From positions 74,918,240 to 74,982,239 of the forward strand of contig CALNVZ010000174.1 in assembly GCA_940671915.1 (NCBI GenBank): a DNA stretch of 64,000 nucleotides, written 5' to 3'. This document shows, in pieces, positions 25,023 through 38,300 of this stretch. Under the pieces are notes generated by a model that worked only from the letters and a program-made list of their open reading frames with translations, was not told the origin of the DNA and made no database searches. The first letter of the stretch is position 1. The number at the start of each line of letters is the position of its first letter. This DNA comes from Paracentrotus lividus (Eukaryota > Echinodermata > Echinoidea > Camarodonta > Echinidae). The position numbers were made by a program, and so were the translations under genes.

Positions 25023-25420
25023 ATTTTCTGTTTGGAGTGACACCCTCATGGCTGTATAACAACCAACGTAAAACGGGATCACTTTACTCTGGTTCAAGAT
25101 AATTGTGTTAAACATTCTAATCAGCCTCGTTATCATCATCATCATCATCATTAGCATCATCAGTATAAATCTTAACCATCTTCGTCATCGCTAGCTTCAT
25201 CATCATCGTCTTTAATGTTGAAGTGGTCCTTGTCAAATATAATAATGTGCTGCTTTAATTAAAGTGACGTCATCTTCATCGGAAACACTAAACATACGTG
25301 TTAGACCGACAGAGGGTTGCAGTCACGCCATTCTTCAAGATCGAATTAATCCATTCCCCGTGCGAGCATATTCAAAGGGGAAAAGTTATACATTGTGGGC
25401 TAATATCTAGTGGAACAGTC
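25023..25420 (+). promoter_or_regulatory. 5' untranslated part of the bHLH exon, with a CRE palindrome
   Basis: A strong acceptor (CT-rich tract, then CATTGTAG ending at 25022) opens the exon. Within it are a TATAAA at 25164-25169, a perfect CRE TGACGTCA at 25265-25272 and an interrupted CAT trinucleotide tract near 25133-25155. If the CRE is functional it would lie in the 5' UTR or in an alternative downstream promoter. An in-frame GTG at 25298 extends the open frame but is not a credible start. Confidence 0.35.
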
Positions 25421-25854
25421 ATGGTGCTACCTTGTGATTTAGAATCAAGAGGTCATAATTCAAACATTCAGCTCACCGACCTCAGTCCTGTGAAGCAGAT
25501 GCATTCCGGAAGCGGAACTTTCATTCCGCATATAACCAAAGACTCGCATAGAGGAAACGATATCATAGGAGGTGGTGGTTGTGTGAACCGTTTACAGAAT
25601 AACGACATGCAGCGGCCACCGAGAAGCGAAGCGCAACTGAGTCGCGAGGAGCGTCGCCGGAGGAGACGCGCAACAGCGAAATACCGGACTGCGCATGCGA
25701 CGAGGGAGAGGATACGCGTAGAGGCATTCAATGTAGCCTTTGGAGAGTTGAGGAAACTCCTGCCAACCTTGCCACCAGACAAGAAGCTTTCGAAGATAGA
25801 GATTCTCCGACTTGCATATGTAATCGCATATTAAATCATGTTCTAGACGCATAA
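25421..25854 (+). CDS. NHLH: bHLH transcription factor, NHLH/HEN family, with a broken 3' end
   Basis: A nuclear, neuronal-type bHLH factor that binds E-boxes as a dimer. The start chosen is ATG at 25421 ([11 protein letters not shown]). The basic region has [20 protein letters not shown] (from about residue 83), followed by helix 1 with [20 protein letters not shown], the loop DKKLSK and helix 2 with IEILRLA. This matches vertebrate NHLH1/NHLH2 almost residue for residue. The family is about 130-145 aa with the bHLH at the extreme C-terminus ending LNHVLDV. Here the main frame reads LAYVIAY and stops at 25834. The +1-shifted frame continues LNHVLDA with a stop at 25852-25854. Small deletions in the last helix therefore interrupt an otherwise clean gene, by sequencing error or real mutation. 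AATAAA follows at 26545. Confidence 0.88.
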
Positions 25855-26544
25855 AATTCGAACATAATAGGCTATACTGTGTTTTGCCATGCACTGGGGT
25901 GTTTTTTGACTGGCACGAAATGAGTAAGAGATGTGAACAAAACAGTTACGTTTCTTAATATTTTACTTAATGCTACAGCCAGCAGACACATACGTATAGT
26001 TGCTTTTTTTTTTTTTTTTTAAATCCTTTTTCATCTTGCAATCTATTTTTCTTACGTATTTTTTGTTTTATTGGACGAACGAAATTATTCCTTATTCCAC
26101 TTCTGACTATGACGAGAAGGCATCCGTATAGTGATCCGACTTAAAAAAAAAAAGAAAAAAAAAAAAAAAAAAAGTAACGTAAGTGTCTTTTGTGACTGTA
26201 GCATAATTTATTGCATTGTTAAAAAACTTGAGGGCCTTTGGTTTAGTAAGGTTATCATGTGGTGTGCTTTTTATTACCTTTGTATTCATAAGGATACTAT
26301 TTAGTTGTGCATGGCTTAAAACAATATTAGATTAGCATTGTTTCCACTCAAGTTCTTTTGTTAGAATATAATATATTTAACATTGTAGTCAAATACATTT
26401 GTTGAACCTCACTAATGGTAGGGCTATAGGCTTATACTATATGTATAATGCAGCTATAATCAGAGTTAATTTTTGTTATATCGTAACGCATTACTGCGTA
26501 AATTGTTTTTTGCCCCTGGGCTGGATATTATAACAACTGCATTG

Positions 26545-26550
26545 AATAAA
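26545..26550 (+). terminator. Polyadenylation signal AATAAA, probable for the bHLH gene
   Basis: The first clear AATAAA after the bHLH stop, giving a 3' UTR of about 0.7 kb. Confidence 0.4.
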
Positions 26551-28522
26551 AAAAATTCATATTGGTATTTACCTTACTTCTGTCGTGCAGCAAATTTTGA
26601 TTAATGCCTTGCGATATGACGTTTGTATTTTTTTTCAATTATTATTATTATTTTGGATCATCTATGTGTTCTTATTTAGAACAGGGGAGTGCAATATGTA
26701 GTATACATAAAAAACATTGTAATAATGATGTTTTATTTTACATGACTGTCTGAAAATGTTATTTTATTTGTTATGAAAACATATAAATGTAGATAAACTT
26801 ATTGATAACATGACGTATGGCAAAAGTGTTAATATTACAGAAATATCGGATTCCCCATTTGTTTTATGATTTTTGACGGGTAATTACTGTTTTCCTCAAT
26901 AACAATTTTAGACCTGCATGGAATTTATATACATTCAATCGATAACTGTTTATGGATATATATTACGCAAATTATGGGAAGTGTACAACCGATGTTTTTC
27001 TTATTTTAAAGAAGAAAAAGAGTGATTTCTACAATTGTGTAGTTAATAATCATGGCAAGTACATTTTAATTATTTTAAAATTGAGACAAATAAAGGACAA
27101 TACAGTTTAATGAATTGTTATTTTCCATAAACATGATAAAGGAGAGGGAATTCTATGACATTGCTAATCAAATGAGTAAATGTGGATTGAAACATAGGAC
27201 ATCGTAATTCTTTTTTTTTTATCACTCTCTCTTTTTTCATAGAAACCACACAACATTCTCTCTCACTCTATCTCTCTCTCTCTATCTTTCCCTCCCTCAC
27301 TCACACACACCCACACACGCAAACACACTCCTGTCTCTCTAACTGTGTGTCGGTGATGCGAATCCAGGAACTGCTCTATTTGCTATAAATTGTTGTCCAA
27401 TGATCACACAAATAAAATAGTTACAAAATCAATAATTTATTGTTAATTCGTATCTATATGATTTATCAAAAACTACAAGATTTTATCATTTATAATTTCC
27501 AAAAACAATTTGGCAATACATTTTTTTTTACATAAAAAAGCAAATGTTGTCTTTAAATTTAAACCGTGTGTTTTAAAATTTAATATTGATTTACTTCTGG
27601 AACTAAACAATTTTACAGTTATAAATAACATAAATCTGCATGGTCTTAACAATATTAAAAATGTCTCTTTTTACGTTTGGTTACAATACTACTAAATTCA
27701 TCAGTATTACCCATTTAAATTAATGTGTATTACACCATAATAACTTTTTTTTAAAATCGACGAATTATGTACAGGTGCACAGAAGGAAACGAAGTGATCA
27801 AAAACGCAGAAAATAAGAACGACGAATAAGTGAAATGCATTTTATGCCTATCAGCTATGTTTTTAAAATCTCATTGCAGTAGATAAAGAACTAAAATTTA
27901 TATTTTTTGTTAGAAAATGTATTACATCTCTCGAATGCTACCTTCAACTGGTTGTCGAAAAATACAATTTAACCGCGCTATTTAGAGGCATATCTGATCA
28001 TAGTCAAGCATCGTTGTACAATACTAAATATACAGTATATTATGTTCTCATGATAATTATTTTCACATACGTACTCATGCAAAAGGCAAGGACAAGCAAA
28101 TTATTTTGCCTCAAGGTACATGCATGTTTTAGACTTTGTTTAGATAGCAACAAGCAGAAAGAGAAAAGTGATATAAACATCAAAGGCAATATCAAATATT
28201 CTAACCTAAAGTTTAAGCAGTGGAGAAGCGAACTTTTAAACAAAATATATATACAATAGCAATATCGCAGAACAACGATGAGTTTTCTATTTCATAACTA
28301 CTAGACGAATTAGCTATATACGCTTCAAACCTTTAAATTAAATTAAATCATATATATCTTTATTTTCAATCATCAATTGATTAAAAAGGACTCCTGTTTG
28401 CGAAATGTTTTTACATTATAAACAGCTGCATGTATGATGCTCATATCCATTTTTATAAAAATACAATGATTTACATGAATTATGGATGGAATCTCGCGAT
28501 TATTATTTCGATTATTGTAATT
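26551..28522. other. Gene-free spacer between convergent genes
   Basis: AT-rich sequence with a CT/CA tract at 27221-27345. No exon was recognised. It separates the convergent bHLH (+) and Mesh-like (-) genes. Confidence 0.5.
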
Positions 28523-28528
28523 TTTATT
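28523..28528 (-). terminator. Candidate polyadenylation signal for the Mesh-like gene
   Basis: TTTATT on the + strand (AATAAA on -), about 500 bases past the stop codon. Another candidate is at 28359-28364. The choice is uncertain. Confidence 0.3.
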
Positions 28529-29026
28529 ATATTTTTGAGGTTTTCAAAGAAAGGCATATTTATACTCCATCTCTTTCCTATTCCATCGAAAAGTGTAGTG
28601 TACCACATAATACCACACTGTTCATACTCATTTAAAACTTCGTAGCACTTTGTGGCCAAAACACACTTACAAAGCAAGTGTATAAACTTGTGTGTATCGG
28701 AACTCTAACATAATGTGTTGACACTCTTTTCACGTTCAGTGAGGACCAATACTGATTTTCCACTATCGACTTAAGTCGTGAGTTATCGTTAATGCAAAAG
28801 CACGTCGAAGGAGGCGCATGCATGGCATATGAAAGGTATTGCGAAATCCTCCTACGTGTCGTACCTGCAACTTCCGTATCTTGAAAAAAAAAATACAGGC
28901 GACGCAAAGAGGTGCACGTTGCCCGCATTAGCTATAGAAAGAGTACGGTAGTATGGAAGATAGGGGAAAGTCAACATGGGTCCTGACACACATTGGGACA
29001 CAGTACCTCTAAGGGGTTGTCATAAC

Positions 29027-29330
29027 TTAAGCCCAGCTCTCGGAAGCGTAGCCTTTATTCTCCTGCTCCACATCGGCTTGGTGCGTCATGGGAGCTGGAG
29101 GAGGGTAGTTGGCCCCCGCAGGGGGGTAAGCAGGGTTACTACTGGCTGGTGGATAGGGGGTCTGGTGCTGGGGTACGGGGCGGTAAGAAGTAGGGTCAGG
29201 GGCAGGGCTGTATGGCGAGGGGTCACGGCTTGGCTCGTGACCGTGACCGGATTTTTCTTGACTTGGTGGTGGCCCTCTGTGGTATCCCGTCTGGGTCTTA
29301 GGGGTTGTCTTCATCTCAATATCAGAGAAC
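29027..29330 (-). CDS. Mesh-like exon 23: Pro/Tyr-rich cytoplasmic tail and stop
   Basis: Phase 2 in, TAA at 29029-29027. About 100 residues, opening MFSDIEMKTTPKTQ, then rich in P, Y, S and H (PYSPAP, PYPPAS, NYPPPAP) and ending YASESWA. Disordered, with possible PDZ/WW/SH3 contacts; no kinase or other domain. Frames on the + strand here are its shadow. Confidence 0.92.
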
Positions 29331-32300
29331 CTGATCATCAAGCAAATAAAACGGGAAATACAAATAAATAGTATTATATAATAATACGCTTTTGTGAAAT
29401 ATATGGCGTATAAAGAAATATAATGGAGAATTACATACTTTTTTGGTAGAGTAACAGTAAAGGGCGATTCCATGCTGTATCGTACGGGACATTTTGACAT
29501 TTTACATCGTTTTGACATGAAAAGAGAATATTTTCTTGATTAATGGTGATCCTCGGTCAAGAAATACAAGAAGGGGCACAAGAACCGATTAAAGATCCTT
29601 TGCATTTGAAAATGGAAAATAGTACCTTGTCGTTTGCGACACAAAAATAACAGAAAAAAACAAAAACACATAACAACAAAAGCATGGAATCGTCCTTAAT
29701 ATGTTTTAAACAGACAAAAAGACAATTAACACCGGAATTACTAGAGAAATAAAACATCACCATCATCATAGCAATCATCACCGTCATCATCTTTATCGTC
29801 AATAATATCGTCACCACCACAATACCATGAGATATACTATAAATTTGCTTACATCTCCTTTTCTCTCTTAAGCCTGTCATCCTTTCTGTCTTTCCTCGCT
29901 GCCCAGACAAAGATGAAGATAGCCGCAGCTACGATGAGTACCGCCCCAACCACTCCACCAACGATCGCCATACCAAGCTCCAACGGGTTGAGTTGCTCTG
30001 CAAAGAGTCAAGAAACCATTATTGATCATAAATGATTTGGGGTGGAATTTTAAGATAAACAATCACGAACATGAACGTACTTGATTTGATCACTTGAATA
30101 TTGCACGATTATGATTGTCGATATTGCACTCTGAATACAGATTTAAGAAAGAAGATCATAAAGACAAACAAAGAAAGTGATCGGATGATTACAACAATAG
30201 ACCCATGCCGTACCTATATATTGCACGATTATGATTGTCGATATTGCACTCTGAATACAGATTTCAGAAAGAAGATCATAACGACAAACAAAGAAAGTGA
30301 TCGGGTGATTACAACAATAGACCCATGTCGTACCCAAACTTCTCTGAGGATATTTTACAATGTATTTATAAATGACATGAATATGAAAAGGCAAATGGGA
30401 TAATTTTGACCAAATCATTTTTCATGACGTTGTAAAAGTAATTTTAAAGAAAAATGCAAATGTACATATGGATCATAGTAAATAACAAACATTATTATCA
30501 TTGACAAACTTTTAGAATGCGAAGGATATTATATTTCTTCTTCTTTTTAGAGCCTAATATTTAAATTATGCAAATGTACATATGGATCATAATAAATAAC
30601 AAACATTATTATCATTGACAAACTTTTAGAATGCAAAGGATATTATATTTCTTCTTCTTTTTAGAGCCTAATATTTAAATATTACGAAAAACTAAGCCAC
30701 ATATCGGGGACATTTTTTTTTGCATCACATAATTATGGCTTCTCATATTGAAGTCTTTATGAAATTCTATGTTAAATGCTTGGTGAATCCCATTAGTACT
30801 TACGGTAGCAACCTGGTTTGTAGCCACTCCAGCGCTCGAACTCTTGGCGGCAATGTCTGTATTGGTTGCCGTACCGTTCATACCCGATGTCGCAACTGTA
30901 GGCAACCTCGATACTTTCTGGAGACTCGTCGACAGCCGATATGGAACCGTGAATAGGCGTTTCCAAACCACCACAGAGAAGACTCTCTGTAAATTAAAAC
31001 AAAAATCAAGCAAACCAACGTTGAAACTTCTGTTTGACCGATATGCTCGAGGAGATAATTGCTCATTTTTGTCCGTAAAGTGACGCCATAACTGTAAACC
31101 TTAGAGTTGGAATAGGGTAGGGCAAGGACGTAGAAAATATACGTCCATGGTCAGGGTAAGGGTTATGGTTTCAAGGTGGTCGGTATCGAATGTCTTACTT
31201 CAACCCTCAAATCGCCGTGATAACCCAGCAGAGCAGAATATCATAGCCATAATATTTTAGGTGAAATGAACCCGGGGACAACTTTCACCGGAAACCAAGT
31301 CGGTGCAACCACAAAATATCAAAATTACTTTCCAAATCTAAAACCAAACCAGTGAACCCTTTGTTAAATAGATAGATAGATAAATATGGTATCTATTGGT
31401 TTCATGTGTCGAAGTTACAAACCGAATTGTACATGACTACATGGTATAAAAAGCAAATATACATTTCAAGGTAGAATTAAGGTTGACGCAGGTTTCTTAG
31501 TTTCCCCCTTTTAACTTTTCTTCTAATCCGACAGCAGACTTCCTATCATTGTCTTACCAAGGCACACATTGACGATATCCTCCTCCTGTGCACCTCCACT
31601 CCAATCGCCACTCGGCTGGCACACCCTATACTCGGGACCGATTGGGACGAAGTCCTCATCGCAACGGAACTCGACCTCTGAGCCGACCTTATGGTTCCTT
31701 TCTCTCAAGAAGGTTTTGGTTCCATTCTTTGGCGTCCTGATGTACTGGCACGTCGTGACTGTGATTATGATAAAGATAATGGAGTAAACCATGTCAAAGA
31801 TAGAGAGGATTTTTTTTTTAAATATAAGGATCTGCATCTGCAGTATTCGTAGTATGTACATATTTATTTGTTTTTTTTTATAGGGGGTAAAGTTAAGGTA
31901 TACATGGTGTACCAATGTATGAATTCGTTTTGCTTATTTGGTGTTTGCGCACATTTTGAAACCTCAATAATATGTTCAAACATCTTTCTGGTAGCCAAAC
32001 TCAATTCTCTATTAATATGTATTTCTAAATAATAAATTGTACTTACTATCTCGCAGAGCTCTTTGTGCTTGCTTATAATCGTCATAGGCCTTCTTAGTGG
32101 CCTTTCCTAGCTGTAGTATGCCAGTGGACTGTATGTCATAGATGCAGAACCTGTTCCCATCACAAGTATCAATAATGGTCTGACTGTCTAGGTAGGATGG
32201 TAGGTTGCCGTCAGGGTTATTGAACTCCGGTACAAAGTCGTCGTCCTGGAAGTATTCATGGTTCTTTCCCTGGTCGTAGAGGAACAAGCTATCAGTCGGG

Positions 32301-35300
32301 TCGATTTCCCCTGGGTAGGAAATAGACAAAAAAATGTTGGATTATACTTGTGGAAATGTTGAAATTAACCAAACACATATTTCATTTTTATTATAGTAAT
32401 ACCTCAATCCCATCTTTCTCAACCACTGAAAAGAGTAATGATATTCGCGTTCTAATGTTGTAAATTAATTTTTATAGACCCATCTATTAATGTTTCAGTT
32501 AAAAGTGCTGCTTATGGGATATGTATCACAACCATGAATTTTTATGTAATATCTTTCTTATCGCAATAGATTTAGGTTACAATATTTTATATTATTTGGT
32601 AATTAATTCAAATAGTGAACGATACCCATTTATATCTCACAAAACTGTAACCCATCTTTAAAATCCGTTTTAAAATGCATTTTATGATTTCAAAAATATT
32701 CCCAACACCACATGTTATGCAATGATGAAATATACCCAACGATATGGGTCCGTGCAGAACTTACATGACTTTCCGAACTGGTTGTAAATTTCTTCCGTGG
32801 TTGCGTTGGGGCTAACGGAATTTCCACCATTAGAAGTCAAGTCGTTGTCTGGGTCTTCATCCCAATTGCCCATCAGTCCCTCGACAGATCCCTGCAGGGA
32901 TAGGACAAATATGATGCCAAGGATGAGAAAAATATACAAACATATACAGACATACCATGTTATCTCTTTCCTCCATGGACACACGCGTAGTTGGAGTCCA
33001 GAAAAAGAAACTTTAGTCAAAGATTTCGAGTTGAGTTTTCTTCTCCGATTGAGTGGTTATGGTGGTAGAGGGATCTTATTATGAAGTTTCCGAGTGCGGT
33101 CCTGAAGAACGCTGTACAGCCAATTTACATTCTCCTCCTCGCTGAACTATGGCATGTCCACATAACAGAGGTCAGTGATTCTATTGTGAAGAACCCTCTC
33201 TTATGGATTCTGAGAAGAAGGGCCCTTTGCTGAGTCCTTCCTCCCAGAATCCATAAAGCTGTGGAATGGTCTACCCAAAGCTAATGTAGACATCCAATCC
33301 AGCAAAAAAATTCATAGCTGCCATCCAGCAGTACATCTAATCCCCCAACATAAATTCTGCAAAGCACTCACTCTCGGCAAGCACCAAGTTATATTTCCAG
33401 TTAAAGTTCCCAGAGGACCATTCAGAGGTGATGAACACAAAGTACAAGGTAAAGTGATCTCAGTTAACATTCATCAAAGAAACCTCAATGATCAACAATG
33501 GGAATTAATTATGCGGCAGTAACATGTACACAACACAAGACCAGCGCATTGAAATTGTAGAAAATTCGAGCGATTTGCTATACAAAAATTGATCGATACT
33601 GTTCGATACTATTGATATTATCGCCAAATTTTAAGGGTCAAAGGTCAAATTGTCGGCAGCTCCACTTCCGTTAAGTAGAATGCGTGCGTAAGCGCCATTA
33701 TGTATACGACGGATTGATTTAGCCGAAAGTCATTGGCGTTATTGCTGTCAAATTTCACCCTCAGGGGAGTGCTGAGGTGAACTGGATTTCTTATGTGCGT
33801 CACACTTATGTTTTGGTTAGGCCGAAAGATAAAAAATAAAATCGACTTTGAATTTTTGTTCTTAATGAAAGATGTCTCTTTTGTTTGACGTCCCCTAATA
33901 AAGACAAATAAATGGTAATTGCTCGATTAGCGCGCGTATTTAGTTAAGGCCTATTTAATAGTCACGCGCGCGCATAGCTAGCTGCGCTACTTTTTATCAG
34001 TTATTCTCACGCGATGACTGAACTCATCGTATTCGTTACAACGTCACACACACCGCTCAATTTATGCCAGAAAATTGTAAAGATACAACGAGCGCAGCTT
34101 ATAAGCTAGCCCGTTGATCATAATTATCTCTTACTGATTTGGAGCCGGAATCGGAGTTGTCGACGATATTGAGATGCATGTTGGGTAATCTAACGTACTG
34201 GCACTATATCAGGTCGCTCGAATTGCAGACAAAGCGCACACAGAGCGTACAGACAACACATATTAACATACGCAACGAATGCACAGCGTTGGTCGGGCGC
34301 GCTCGACGCATGAGTAACGCAAACCCAGTGCATACTATGTGTTGGTCATGCGTCGTGGATGCGACTACACCATGAAATGAAGGTTTACCTTCAATTCATC
34401 TGGGATGACGACTTGGATGAACATGCCTTCTGCGGTTCCGTTAACGACCACGCCGATCTCCGAGTCTTGGAAGGTGACAATGACCTGTGTGACGTTACCG
34501 TCTTCGTACTTCTTCGGGAAGGAGAGGTAGAACCCTGCGAAAAGAAATAACAATCCAAGTAATGCAGCATGTTTAATAAGAAATGAAGAAAGGTCAATGT
34601 GAAATAGTAGAAATGTGGAAATAATCATGTACTTGTCGGTGGTATGCATAACTTATATCATTAAGTCAATAGTCTAGCCATTTCATATCTTCTACCAACA
34701 CATTGCTCTGCACACCAACTACACTTTCCTGAATCTATATTTTTTACCTAAGCCATTAGTCTCATATGATTTCTTGAATTTTAAATTCAATGGCTGTAGG
34801 AAGAGCCTGATGACACATTTGATGCAATTTAGCTTAACGATATGCCGATATGTGGTTGAATCGTACCATTAACCCACATTGCACTCGATAACATTCCGAT
34901 AAGATTGGTACATGAAGAAATAAAAGGAAACAAGAAGATTCTGACAGCAGCAAGACGTGTAAGTAACATTGAACATATTGCCTTAATCATGTTATAATAA
35001 ATGCAACTAACGGACTAACCGCATCTTAGAATATATTAAAAGCTGTAAATACGTTTCGTGACAGAATAGTGGATAAGTGGACCTAGATGATGAACCTACC
35101 GTCCATAACGAGCCTGGTCTGTCGATCAATTTTAAGATATTGTCCTTGATATACGACTTGTAGAACAGTCTTGGAACTGAGCTGAATCTCGATGTTGTCT
35201 CGATCCTCTTCCTTCATCGCTACAGAGGTAACTCGTGTGGCATCTACAATAGTACCTGCGGGTGTTTAAGTATATATTGTATAAATTGAAATTGAAATTG

Positions 35301-38300
35301 ATAAGGTCTATTGGTAAACAGTCACGATTGCATTTACAAGCTGATACATTTTAATTTACAAATAGAATGTAGGCCTACATGAACATACAAACTTAAGAAA
35401 TATAGAAAACGAAATTAATTCAAAAATATAATGTCAAAAGCACAGTACAAAATACATAGATTAACAGATATGCAGCAATGAGAACACATACTCTTTTTAT
35501 GATTATTTGCTTAATTATTGAAGTTTTTCTTTTTATTATTAAGGCATTTTCCCGCTTTATTTCCATGCTAACTAAATGTTCTCAAAGTACAACTGTAAAG
35601 AGGAATAGTGTCTAAATACTTTATGATTGTAGTAAGGAAATAAGTTATGTTTTACTTACTGCATTTTATGTTTAAACTCATTGAAATGCTTGTGTAATGA
35701 GTTGTACAATATTAGAACAGGTTGGTATAATTCAAACATTTTAGTCCATTGTATCTTAGGGATGTTGGTAGGGATCGAAGAAGGGACCAGGACCGCTTAT
35801 TGTCCTTTTTTTTCTGGCACCTTTTTTCTTAATTGTCCAGTTAAAATGCAGCATGTTTCCCAGATCTCATGCCAATTAACAGTGAGAATAAACCTTATGC
35901 ATTGACGTCATCGCACCGCCATCTTAGAGGCTGAGGCTAATTCCTTGCACGCATTTGCGATCTGCAGCTGGCGCATCTCTGACAACTCCGTTTACGCGTA
36001 TTCCTATATCCTCTCAGGGAGGGCGCTATGAGATTATGACGTCATATGAATAAGGTCTATACAGAACCTCACCTTGCCAGTCCAACATCTGCTCTGTTCT
36101 GCCCTGCAATGTGAACCTGTTCTGGGCACCTGTTGTAGTCCGCACAAATATCCATTCACCCTTGCCGTTGAACGAGTACTCCACACCGTCGAACGTCACG
36201 AAATGTGGGTCGCCAAATACAACAGCTGTTCAGATCAAAGACGGATTTGATTTGAATAATATGTCAAACAAATTTGAATTTTGATAATATTGAACAAATA
36301 CAACAATATTTTTATTAATTCATATACATAAAGATAAAGATATAGTCTAGTAGTAAAAGTTGAAAGAGGATGAAAAAAATGCGTGTTAAATCCAAATATG
36401 CAATAGGAACTTGAAGAAAGCTAATGTGAAAATTTAAAGTGACCATGGTGACCATTAGATCTAAACATGCACAGAACTATCAATGCATAGAGTTTGGCCA
36501 ACCCGGTTCAAGTAGATTACAACAAGGCACATGTTGCTTTGTTAGGCATGCACAGTAGGGGAGACCGGGGTGAACTGGGACGCGGAAGAAGTGGGACACC
36601 TCCTATATCTAGAGAAGTGTTCAACCAATCAGCTTACTGGTCTTATCCCCTGATAAGCATTAGGTATCAGAGTAAAAGCACATGGAAACAACAACGCAAG
36701 AACTCTGCTGGTAAGTATAATTTTGAAGGAAAAAAAATCACACTTTTTTTTAATAGGTTTTTTTTTTCCGGTCAGTGTGAAGTACTTTTTGAATTCATTC
36801 TTATAGCTTTAGCAGACACTTAGCATGCTATATGTAGGCCTTGTTAGTCCTAATAATTTGCATTAAAAGTTTTTTGCAAAAATGTGCACATTTGTAAAGT
36901 TAGCCCCCATTTTTATTATTTTTTTTTTGTGTTGGGGTATTTGGGACATCACTGTCCCACTTCTCCCTTTACTGTAGTATGATTTACATTAGAAGTTGTC
37001 TTCGCATACATGCATCTGTCGTCTCTAAACATTTTTTTCAAGTTTCTAATAGCGAATAACTGGCTATGGTGGATGACTGATTCATGATTACGTCAAAGTA
37101 AGGGAATTCAATAGCGTGACATTTATTGACAGGCATTAAACTTGGTCCCACTTTTCCCCAGCCAATGTCCCACTTCTCCCAGAGGTGGCCCACTTCTCCG
37201 TGTTCAGAAGCTTTTTACAAATCAGTGATTACACAAATATGAGACTTGCAGCAATATGAATCAACAACCCATCATGTGGCCTAGCATCGGTAGTATTAAG
37301 GTCCAAAACATGAGTTCCCAATACTGAATATTAGAAAAATTTATAAGAGAAAATTCATCAACTTGTAATTTTGTCCCACTACACCCTGGTCTCCCCTACG
37401 ACAGAAAATATGTCATGTTGTTGCTCAACTAGTAACCGAGTTGCTGTAACCGAGTTAGCCAAACTCTGTTTGTTGATGGCTCTGATCATGCAAACTCGAC
37501 CAGAGTTTGTCTGGACTTACCCATCCTGGGTGTGTCATACCAGCGACAATCCCTGGTAGGGCGGTGCTCTTGGTAGTACTCGCAAAGATCACCCATCACA
37601 CAACAGGTATAATAGGGGATGATATCGTGAATCCAAGTTGACATGACAGGCACAGCTCTGGGAGAGTTGTAGGGTGGCACTCCGTTGACGGTCCGACGAT
37701 GAGAGAAACTTCCAGAGAAGCTGTCCCCAGCATAGACCAGGTTCTCCTCGTTGTCATAGCAACATACTGAGTCTGCATTCTGGGGGCTAAAAAATAAATG
37801 AAAATAATTAGAATATTTAAAACGATAATGGGAGAGATGGGGCTTTGGATATTAGAGTACTTTGTCAGCTGGAATAAAATGCACACCATGATCTTAGAAT
37901 ATTAATTTGACACCACCCCCCCCCCCCAGTCTGAGTCAGGACTGGGTTAAAATGTTCTTGTCTATTGCTGTTGCACTGATTGTATTTTTTTTTTATAGTG
38001 TGTGAAAACGTTTCAACTCCGTTGTTTTCTTATTCTTGTAAGGATTGCTTTAAGGAAATCTACTTCCTGACATTCTTCCATACCTGTTAATAATATTGAT
38101 GACACAGTGTTTGATACCCTCGCGAAGGTAACAGTAGTCTTCATTATCATCCTCGCCTGCAGTGGTCATATCGCAATTGTCCAGGGGACGGAAGCGTGCA
38201 CGGTCTGCCATGGCCTGGCTCATATCACAAGGACATGGGTTCAAATCCTACAAGAGATTTCAAGTCAAACAAAACCTTAAAATTACACCAAATTATAATA

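Noticed and set aside
25298-25420. Upstream extension of the bHLH protein from a GTG codon
   Set aside because: A GTG start is not credible in an animal mRNA, and the first ATG in frame is at 25421.
25468-25894. Antisense frames over the bHLH exon
   Set aside because: They are shadows of the NHLH-type coding sequence, whose + strand frame matches a known family.
28976-29371. 131-codon + strand frame rich in Gly, Trp and Arg
   Set aside because: It is the complement of the Pro/Tyr-rich tail exon of the Mesh-like gene.
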